From positions 1 through 57,062 of the forward strand of contig CAZDCD010000028.1 of NCBI GenBank assembly GCA_964503885.1: a stretch of DNA of 57,062 nucleotides, in the 5' to 3' direction. Origin of the DNA: CAZDCD01 sp964503885. Its GTDB lineage: Bacteria; Bacteroidota; Bacteroidia; Bacteroidales; UBA10428. The notes below the pieces were generated by a model that was not told the DNA's origin, did no database searches, and saw only the letters and a list, made by a program, of their open reading frames with translations. The position numbers and the translations under genes are program-made. How positions within the stretch are numbered: position 1 is the stretch's first letter; each line of letters begins with the position of its first letter. This document shows, piece by piece, positions 51,108-57,062 of the stretch.

Positions 51108-51668
51108 ATGGTTGCAAAATCATCAGAATATACCGATAAGGAGCTGCTGGAGATATTTCGCACAGAAGGCCGAAGCGATTATGCATTTAATCTTATAGTC
51201 AGAAAATACCAGGAACGCCTTTACTGGCATATACGCGGGATATTGCTTGATCATGACGATACTGATGATACCCTGCAGAATGTTTTTCTCAAAGCCTGGC
51301 AGGCTTTGGGTGCATTCCGCGAAGCTTCGGGTCTCTATACTTGGCTTTACAGGATTGCCACGAACGAGGCCCTGTCGGTTCTTAAACAGAAGCGAAGGAA
51401 ATATTTTCTGCCATTGATCGATGTGGAGAAACAGCTGGCTGACATCGTAGATCATGACGGATACTTTGACGGGGATGAGCTCCAGGCCAAACTTCAGAAA
51501 GCGCTGCTGCGGTTACCTGAAAAGCAGAGGATCGTTTTCAATATGAAGTATTTTGATGAAATGAAATACGAAGAGATCGCTGAGATCATGAACGTCACGG
51601 TGGGTGCACTGAAAGCTTCGTTTCACCATGCCGTGAAAAAAATTGAAAAATACCTGACAGGCGATTAA
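51108..51668 (+). CDS. ECF-type RNA polymerase sigma factor
   Basis: A 186-residue sigma-70 family factor. Region 2: FNLIVRKYQERLYWHIRGILLDHDDTDDTLQNVFLKAWQALGAF...TWLYRIATNEALSVLKQKRRKYF (about 24-100). Region 4: LPEKQRIVFNMKYFDEMKYEEIAEIMNVTVGALKASFHHAVKKIEKYL (about 139-184). It starts a three-gene cassette with a membrane anti-sigma-like protein and a Spy-like periplasmic protein. A 27-codon frame and the 8-base-period sequence TAATCACTTAATCACTT lie upstream. It is not closely similar to the sigma factor at 32046. Confidence 0.93.
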   Translation: MVAKSSEYTDKELLEIFRTEGRSDYAFNLIVRKYQERLYWHIRGILLDHDDTDDTLQNVFLKAWQALGAFREASGLYTWLYRIATNEALSVLKQKRRKYFLPLIDVEKQLADIVDHDGYFDGDELQAKLQKALLRLPEKQRIVFNMKYFDEMKYEEIAEIMNVTVGALKASFHHAVKKIEKYLTGD

Positions 51669-51685
51669 ACCTTTTATGTTTTAAA

Positions 51686-52159
51686 GTGTCAAAAAATACA
51701 GATATTCGCATGAATATGAAAGATCTCAAAAAAACAGCACCAAAACTTTCGGAAATAAACAGCGAAAAACCATTTAAGGTTCCGGAAGGATATTTCGACG
51801 AGTTCCCCGTTAAAATGAGTGACCGCGTCCACCAGCCGGAAAAGCGGGAGGAATATCAACGATCGCCGGCTTTCCCGAGACCATATTATCTGGTAAGTGC
51901 ATTTTTTGTTGCTGCAATTATTGCCGTGGCCATTCTCCTTTTTAAACCATCCAAAACATCATGGAAATTAACCACTTATGAAGTCTCAGAAGTCATCGAT
52001 CAGGATATTTATCATTACAATGAAGATGCTCTTGCAGATGTCCTGGAACAGGAAGGAAACACGTTGAATAAACAGAATGACGGATTGTCAAAGGAGGATA
52101 TTATCAATTACCTGATCGATGAAGATATACCCCTGAATGATATTATTGATGCCCTATAA
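51686..52159 (+). CDS. Membrane-anchored anti-sigma-like protein
   Basis: A 157-residue protein beginning with GTG 51686; ATG 51710 is an alternative eight codons later. The N-terminal cytoplasmic segment contains PFKVPEGYFDEFPVKMSDRV, a pattern very common in Bacteroidota proteins encoded directly after ECF sigma factors. A transmembrane helix follows (about 71-91), then an acidic periplasmic tail (about 95-157). No zinc-anti-sigma motif is present. The gap to the sigma factor is 17 bases and the next gene starts 10 bases on. Its function is inferred from position and topology. Confidence 0.65.
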   Translation: MSKNTDIRMNMKDLKKTAPKLSEINSEKPFKVPEGYFDEFPVKMSDRVHQPEKREEYQRSPAFPRPYYLVSAFFVAAIIAVAILLFKPSKTSWKLTTYEVSEVIDQDIYHYNEDALADVLEQEGNTLNKQNDGLSKEDIINYLIDEDIPLNDIIDAL

Positions 52160-52169
52160 TACAGCCACC

Positions 52170-52625
52170 ATGAAAAAATTACGAATCCTATTGTTAGTGA
52201 GCCTGATAATGCCCCTTATGCATGTCTGCGGTCAGAATAACGGAATTACTGCTGCAGAGAAAATTCAGGCCCGGAAAATCGCATTTTTTACCGAAAAGCT
52301 GCAGTTAACCCCGGCAGAAGCTGAAAAATTCTGGCCTGTTTATAATGAATACAGCCAAAAGAAAAACCGGATAAACCTGGAAAGAAACAAGCTTACCAAA
52401 TACTATCTTGAAAATGAAAAGAACCTGAGTGAAAAAAAGACTGCCGGGATACTCGATCAATTCATTGGTTTTCAGAAACAGGAAACCGTTCTTCTTGAAA
52501 CCTATACGGAAAAATTCAGGGAATTCCTGCCTGAAAGCAAGGTGTTAAATATATACATTACCGAGATCCAGTTCAAACGCTGGCTCCTGGCACAGACCAT
52601 TCAGCCGAGACCGAATAAGAGATGA
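52170..52625 (+). CDS. Spy/CpxP-like small periplasmic protein
   Basis: A 151-residue exported protein. ATG 52170 gives a signal peptide (MKKLRILLLVSLIMPLMHVCGQ); the earlier in-frame ATGs overlap the upstream gene. The mature part is all-helical and highly charged, with KLQLTPAEAEKFWPVYNEYSQKK resembling the LTxxQ region of Spy/CpxP chaperones and zinc-resistance-associated proteins. Such proteins often sense misfolding or metals and feed back on the membrane regulator. As the third gene of a sigma/anti-sigma cassette it is probably both a target and a feedback component (inference). Confidence 0.6.
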   Translation: MKKLRILLLVSLIMPLMHVCGQNNGITAAEKIQARKIAFFTEKLQLTPAEAEKFWPVYNEYSQKKNRINLERNKLTKYYLENEKNLSEKKTAGILDQFIGFQKQETVLLETYTEKFREFLPESKVLNIYITEIQFKRWLLAQTIQPRPNKR

Positions 52626-53088
52626 GGGGAAAATTTTTGGGGTTTTTGGTTTCGGGTTCAGAGTTCAAGGCCTGCCTGCCCTGTCTGCCGACAGTGTATT
52701 TCTTCACAATAAAGGTAATCTGCCCTTAAGCCATTTTTGCAAAAAATGCAAAAATCGAAAAAAGTTTTGCAAAAATTGCAAATTTCAACGCGCAATTCTG
52801 CTTCTCATTTGCCACTCTTCTTTTCATGGATGACCATGCTTAGCAGCATTTTGAATGCGGCTTTCAGGTATCGGTTCAACTCTAATTGGCCAAAATAAAA
52901 CATCCTGGTTTTCGACATCTCTGAAAAGTATATTGAATTACAAATTCATTGATGTTCAAAGTGCAATTCCAAATTTCGCTTAGCCATCATAATTTATTGA
53001 ATATTATGCTCTTCGGGAAAATTTTAAGAGTGAACAATCCTGTCGTCGCAACTGCTACCGCTACTGCTGCTGCCACCACCACTGTTTC
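52626..53088. other. Long spacer with TGCAAAA palindromes and a Thr/Ala-coding stretch
   Basis: No convincing gene is seen. Features are: a CTGTC/GACAG hairpin (52681-52685 and 52690-52694) that may end the sigma cassette; two related TTTTGCAAAAA palindromes at 52733-52782 (listed separately); and a run of mixed GCN and ACN triplets at 53049-53084, reading Ala/Thr on the plus strand. Confidence 0.5.
52733..52782. repeat. Tandem palindromes with TTTTGCAAAAA core
   Basis: ATTTTTGCA/TGCAAAAAT (52733-52741 and 52747-52755, 5-base spacer) is a perfect 9-bp inverted repeat. A second one, TTTGCA/TGCAAA (52766-52771 and 52777-52782), starts about 30 bases later. The two share the direct repeat TTTTGCAAAAAnTGCAAA. 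Confidence 0.55.
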
Positions 53089-54000
53089 TTACTTCTTCAC
53101 AAACAACGCCTTAATTATATGGGAAACCATTCTGGGATTTTCTTTCAGCCGGCGGGTGGAATAGTTCAGCCAGTCTTTGCCGAATGGTACATATACCCGC
53201 ATGGGATGTCCGGCCGCGAAGATAGACTTGCGAAGCTCCGGGGTTACGCCGTAAAGCATCTGGAATTCATACTTTTCTTTAGGTATTTTATATTTATCGA
53301 TGAGTTCCAGTGCTTTTGTTACCAGAATATGATCATGCGTGGCAATGGCTGCATAAAAACTGTTTTGTAACAGAAAATCAAGATCATGAATGAAATGTTC
53401 ATTGATGTCGTTCCTTTTTTTAAATGCGATTTGTCCGGGTTCCACATAAATTCCCTTGCACAACCTGATATTTACCGGCGATCCGTTTTGATTCAGGCTC
53501 GCCAGGTTTTTCAGGTCGTTGAGTGTGCGGTGCAGGTAAGCCTGAAGTACCAATCCCACATGGCCGTTAAAGTAAGATTTCAGTCTTTTGTACAGGTCAA
53601 TTTCAAGGTCGGTGCAATGCGAATCTTCCATATCTATCCTTACCATCCTGTTATAATCGGCCGAGAGCTTTACAATATCGCGGACATGACGATAGCACAG
53701 CTCCTTATCGAGAAGTAACCCGAACATGGTAGGTTTAAGCGAAAAGGAAGTCTGAAGCCCTGCATTAACCGATTCGTGAATGGTCTTGATATATTCTGTT
53801 TTATAATATTCGATCTTTTCCCTGCTGGTCTGGAATTCACCGAGTACGTCAAGGGTAACCCTTATTCCGGAACTATTCAGTTCCCTGGAAATGCGTATGG
53901 CATCGTCAAGGGTCTCCCCGGCGATGTATTTTTTGGAAAACAGCCATATGAATTTTCTCGGGAAAACAGGCAGTACCGACGCGATAATCTTGTTCAGCAT
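53089..54000 (-). CDS. Proline dehydrogenase family protein (PutA-type PRODH domain)
   Basis: A 303-residue FAD-dependent enzyme that oxidises L-proline to pyrroline-5-carboxylate. The barrel holds LDVLGEF, RIDMEDSH, LVLQAYLHRT and NIRLCKGIY, the block YEFQMLYGVTPELRKSI, and the substrate-binding C-terminus MRVYVPFGKDWLNYSTRRLKENP with its paired arginines. Length matches the stand-alone monofunctional PRODH of Gram-positive and Bacteroidota lineages. No pyrroline-5-carboxylate dehydrogenase gene is nearby, so the second step must be encoded elsewhere. It stands alone between two long spacers. Confidence 0.92.
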   Translation of the reverse strand: MLNKIIASVLPVFPRKFIWLFSKKYIAGETLDDAIRISRELNSSGIRVTLDVLGEFQTSREKIEYYKTEYIKTIHESVNAGLQTSFSLKPTMFGLLLDKELCYRHVRDIVKLSADYNRMVRIDMEDSHCTDLEIDLYKRLKSYFNGHVGLVLQAYLHRTLNDLKNLASLNQNGSPVNIRLCKGIYVEPGQIAFKKRNDINEHFIHDLDFLLQNSFYAAIATHDHILVTKALELIDKYKIPKEKYEFQMLYGVTPELRKSIFAAGHPMRVYVPFGKDWLNYSTRRLKENPRMVSHIIKALFVKK

Positions 54001-54366
54001 GATAGTATTTTACTCCGGTTTTCAATTATAACAGAAAATTACCAACGAACCGGTGCGGAAAAAAGGACAATTATCATGCACATGGGTTGATAATAGTCAT
54101 GATTTGAATACATAAAAATGTTTCGATTATAAATGGTATTCAAAAAAAATTAAAACGATCAGGTATTCACGTCTCAATTATTTCTGAATCAGACCGATCT
54201 TGAATTTAATTTAAGCTTTGCGTCATGAAAATCTAATCCTGAATAATTAGTGCAGATGACCTGAAGGTATTGCTGTAGATCGCTTACCTAAGGCAGGCAA
54301 TTAGAAGAATTATTTTCTTTACTGAATTTGTTACCAGGATAAAGCTGCAAACCTTAAACGACAAAG
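54001..54366. other. Non-coding stretch upstream of proline dehydrogenase
   Basis: No gene or clear promoter is recognised. The region is AT-rich and leads directly into the palindrome cluster at 54367-54533. Confidence 0.5.
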
Positions 54367-54533
54367 CATGGGGCATCACCCCATGAATAAATGATGGATT
54401 ATTTGATCAGCCTGAAGGCCTGTAACAATAATTCACCAATAGTTTTGTGTCAGCCCTTCAGGCTGTGAATTTTTAATTACACCAAAAACCTGTGGCAGCG
54501 CCACAGGTTACGTTGTGTCAGGCTTTCAGCCTG
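54367..54533. repeat. Cluster of REP-like palindromes
   Basis: Four hairpins follow each other: CATGGGG/CCCCATG (54367-54373 and 54379-54385); CAGCCTGAAGGCCTG (54408-54422), which pairs with CAGCCCTTCAGGCTG (54451-54465) with one mismatch; AACCTGTGGC/GCCACAGGTT (54487-54496 and 54500-54509, 3-base loop); and CAGGCT/AGCCTG (54519-54524 and 54528-54533). The core CAGCCTGAA/TTCAGGCTG recurs. It lies after the stop of the large T9SS gene (minus strand) and upstream of proline dehydrogenase. It may be a repetitive extragenic palindrome unit and could also stop transcription. Confidence 0.7.
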
Positions 54534-54569
54534 ATAATAAAGTATATGTTGTCAACGGGAAGGTAAAGA

Positions 54570-57062
54570 TCAATAAACCACGATCTTTCCTACATAATTT
54601 ATCTCCTGGTTAAACACTTTAATATAATACACGCCATTCCTGAACCGGTCGAGTTCGAAGGTTTCTCGGTATAATTCACCGCTGTATGCCTTTCTGCTGA
54701 GAATAAGAGCACCGCTGCTGCTGAACAGTTCAATACTCATATCCTGCTGTTCACGTGCATCGATCTCAATGCTGAAATAATCATTTGCGGGATTCGGGTA
54801 TACCGAAATGTTCAATGGCCTGCCTGTAAAATCATGAATAATAGTGAACAACATCAGCTCTACCGATTTCATGGTCACACAGGTATTGGTGCCGGTGACG
54901 GTCACCGAATACGTGCCCGGACCTGTGGTTAGCCGTGTTTGTGTGGTGGCGCCATTGTCCCAGTGATAGGAAGCATGGCCGGCTCCGGCATCGAGTGTAT
55001 GCGGAAAGGTCGTTCTCAGCACGCCGTCCTCATCGCTGAAATCGACAACCGGACTTGGACTTACCGAGGCATAGTCCTTTATGAGTGTATCGTTCCAATG
55101 CCGGTTATCGTCTGCCATGATTGTATAGAGCTTAATGTTTACGGGTCCTCCGGCCGGTATGTTCAAGGGTGATGTAAACACATGATTTATTGTGGTACCA
55201 AAAGGAAAGACAGCAGTTAACACTTTGTTTTCCTGATTGGCAATCTGATCGTTGACCTTGCAGATGAGCTGAATATTCGTTCCAACCGGTAAACTGGTGT
55301 TACCCGAATTGAATATTCCCACCTGTATATTTTGTGGCTGTGAACACAACTCCGCGGGCAAATTCGATGAGGTGACTCCTACATCCTTGTATATGAAAAC
55401 AATAATTACAGCATCGTCGTCAGAACATCCTGTACGGCTATCAGTTGCTGTCACACTATATGTTCCGTCTTCCTTAACCGTATAGGTCCGGGTCGTACTA
55501 TTATCCTGCCAGAGGTAATTGTAAAACGCTCCGGGTCCGGCATCCAGCACAATCGAATCTTCCTGGATGGTCTCCAAAGCATCAAGCCCAAAATCAACCA
55601 CAGGTCTTGGATAGATCTGAACGGTATCCAGAAGAGTATCGTTTGATGATCTCATATCGTTCAGGACCGTAGCGTACAACATGAATGTATAGTCGCCGTT
55701 CGAAGACAGGTTTACCTGGTTTGTGAACGTATGGTTTCTTGTGGAACCGGGCAGAAGATCGCCTGTGAGGGTCAGCGAGTCATTTACCAAAGCTCCGGCA
55801 TTCATCCTGTATTTCACATAGATCTTTGATCCGGTGGGGACGGTATCGGTACCGGAATTCATCACCTGAAGCTGTACATCTACAGGACCGGTGATCTGGC
55901 ATGCAGAAACCGGACTCAGTAAAAGGTCGGGCGTAACATCCCTGATCTTCAGTCTGACATAAACAGTATCGTAAGCAGGGCATGCATGCTCATCCAGCAC
56001 CATCACCTCGTAAGTGCCTGTTGTTTCCACCAGGTAAGTCTGCAGTGTATCGCCGGTACCCCAAAGGTATGAGCTGAATCCGGGACCCGCATCCAGAAGA
56101 TGGCTCAATGCCTGGACAGATAAATCCGGCCCGAGATCTGCTATCGGGTAACCGTAAACCTCGACTGTAGCATACAACGTATCGTTGCTCCTGACCGTAT
56201 CGCCGCCAAAATACGCATATGTTTTCAGATCATATATTCCTTCCGCTGTAAAGTCTTCAGGATTAGCGGCGAATGTGAACAACTTTGTCTGTTGTGATTT
56301 AAACGCTGTTGTAAGGGTAATTGTATCCCTGACCGGAGTTCCTCCGTTGATCTCATACCAAAGGTAAATACTTGAACCAGCTATAATACTGTCGGTTCCT
56401 GAGTTCTGTATGCGGATTTCAATATACTCATTATCTGATAGTTCACAAGACGACTGTGGAGACAATATGCTGTCTATACTCACATCATTATATAGCAGTT
56501 CAACATAAACCGAATCATATGCTGAGCATCCGTTTCCCCCGTTATCGGTAACCAGCAGATGGTAAACGCCATCACCCGGAACTTTCAGTGTATCAGCAGT
56601 TGACAAACCGCCCTCCCAGAGATAATCGTATCCCGGGTCATAATATGCCCGGATGACAACGGTATCCGGCTCTCTCGACTGAATGGTATCGGACAGGTTG
56701 GTAATGGGCAATGGCAGCACATCGAAGGATTTCTGAACCGTATCGTTATTTGTACCGTAGAACCACGGATCCGGTTCATAGAGAGTAAAGGTCTTGATCA
56801 GGTAAGTTTTAACCGCTGAAAGATCAAGACTTTCTGCAAAGGAGATGTGAAGCGTATCACCGGGATTGAAATCCTGTGCTGTAACTATCGTGTCGTAAAC
56901 AGCAGGATCGGTATCCAGCTCATAGCCGACAACAATTGTGTCGTTGGCTTGTATTTTGTTCAATCCAAAGTTTTTCACCGAAATGCTTACGTTATCGGGA
57001 TTGCTGAACTGACAATCGGTTTCAGGCATATCTATCGATAATACACCGATATCGGGTGGTGC
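54570..57062 (-). CDS. Large modular T9SS cargo protein, 5' end missing
   Basis: The frame is open through the right edge, so the ATG at 57029 is internal and the N-terminus is missing; 830 codons are visible. It consists of at least four modules of about 190 residues. Each has a CARDB-like half beginning D(V/I)xxxxxLSPxSxC (SPQSSCELSDN, SPVSACQITGP, NLPAELCSQPQ) and a PKD/Ig-like half with LDAGPGxxxYLWxxxxTxxTYxVxxxGTYxVxVxD. It ends in a T9SS type A sorting domain (ISVYPNPANDYFSIEI to YVGKIVVY). Such proteins are surface or secreted adhesins or scaffolds. No catalytic domain is visible in this part; one could lie in the missing N-terminus. Confidence 0.88.
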   Translation of the reverse strand, partial: APPDIGVLSIDMPETDCQFSNPDNVSISVKNFGLNKIQANDTIVVGYELDTDPAVYDTIVTAQDFNPGDTLHISFAESLDLSAVKTYLIKTFTLYEPDPWFYGTNNDTVQKSFDVLPLPITNLSDTIQSREPDTVVIRAYYDPGYDYLWEGGLSTADTLKVPGDGVYHLLVTDNGGNGCSAYDSVYVELLYNDVSIDSILSPQSSCELSDNEYIEIRIQNSGTDSIIAGSSIYLWYEINGGTPVRDTITLTTAFKSQQTKLFTFAANPEDFTAEGIYDLKTYAYFGGDTVRSNDTLYATVEVYGYPIADLGPDLSVQALSHLLDAGPGFSSYLWGTGDTLQTYLVETTGTYEVMVLDEHACPAYDTVYVRLKIRDVTPDLLLSPVSACQITGPVDVQLQVMNSGTDTVPTGSKIYVKYRMNAGALVNDSLTLTGDLLPGSTRNHTFTNQVNLSSNGDYTFMLYATVLNDMRSSNDTLLDTVQIYPRPVVDFGLDALETIQEDSIVLDAGPGAFYNYLWQDNSTTRTYTVKEDGTYSVTATDSRTGCSDDDAVIIVFIYKDVGVTSSNLPAELCSQPQNIQVGIFNSGNTSLPVGTNIQLICKVNDQIANQENKVLTAVFPFGTTINHVFTSPLNIPAGGPVNIKLYTIMADDNRHWNDTLIKDYASVSPSPVVDFSDEDGVLRTTFPHTLDAGAGHASYHWDNGATTQTRLTTGPGTYSVTVTGTNTCVTMKSVELMLFTIIHDFTGRPLNISVYPNPANDYFSIEIDAREQQDMSIELFSSSGALILSRKAYSGELYRETFELDRFRNGVYYIKVFNQEINYVGKIVVY

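Noticed and set aside
1..57062. Defence, CRISPR, toxin-antitoxin, prophage or insertion-sequence systems
   Set aside because: I looked for repeat-spacer arrays, transposase or integrase motifs, nuclease-type domains and tRNA-linked integration sites on both strands and found none that I can support.

Overview
The window looks like a scaffold of an uncultured member of the Bacteroidota, most likely class Bacteroidia. The evidence is: four secreted proteins ending in type IX secretion (T9SS) sorting domains; the ssb-gldE-gldD gliding cluster; a TonB-dependent receptor paired with a DUF4249 lipoprotein; TAnnTTTG-type -7 promoter elements, two of them with a full upstream TTTG; and very few Shine-Dalgarno sequences. 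A 100-base run of N at 22464-22563 shows that this is a scaffold, and both edges cut through genes. I see no tRNA, rRNA, CRISPR array, insertion sequence or prophage.

Layout. (1) 1-13336, plus strand: the end of an exopolysaccharide locus. It holds an MBOAT acyltransferase (cut at the left edge), an SGNH-like partner, a GT4 glycosyltransferase, a NodB-type deacetylase, a very large T9SS-exported beta-helix/FN3/LamG protein, the initiating sugar-phosphate transferase, a Wza-like export lipoprotein and a Wzc-like chain-length/tyrosine kinase. No Wzx flippase or Wzy polymerase is visible; they may lie upstream. (2) 13470-20112, minus strand: glutamate dehydrogenase, then the operon ssb > gldE > gldD > phosphopantetheinyl transferase > GGGP synthase, and mutY. 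(3) 20254-24808, plus strand: HU, a 30-residue basic peptide resembling ribosomal bS22/mS38 (AURKAIP1/COX24 type), RNase G and DsbD. (4) 24897-32600, minus strand: the DUF4249/TonB receptor pair, and a six-gene operon of ECF sigma factor, anti-sigma-like protein, two beta-rich surface-type proteins and two small outer-membrane proteins. (5) 32969-44077: a GH10 xylanase, a pirin, a TPR/SpoIIE-type phosphatase, apolipoprotein N-acyltransferase, an EamA transporter and an M3 peptidase. (6) 44153-57062: a T9SS-exported M14 carboxypeptidase, YchF, transketolase, a VWA protein, a second ECF sigma cassette with a Spy-like periplasmic protein, proline dehydrogenase and a large modular T9SS cargo cut by the right edge.

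How the genes work together. Two themes recur. The first is the cell surface: capsule or EPS assembly, T9SS cargo, gliding, adhesin-like beta solenoids and lipoprotein maturation. The second is signalling to that surface: two ECF sigma/anti-sigma cassettes, a BY-kinase and a PP2C-type phosphatase. The most interesting non-standard signals are a 19-codon upstream ORF ending four bases before the TTG start of the giant beta-helix protein, the sigma/anti-sigma/adhesin operon, a perfect hairpin covering the pirin start codon, three heptanucleotide tandem arrays, a cluster of palindromes at 54367-54533, and a scaffold gap whose two flanks are the same 55 bases.
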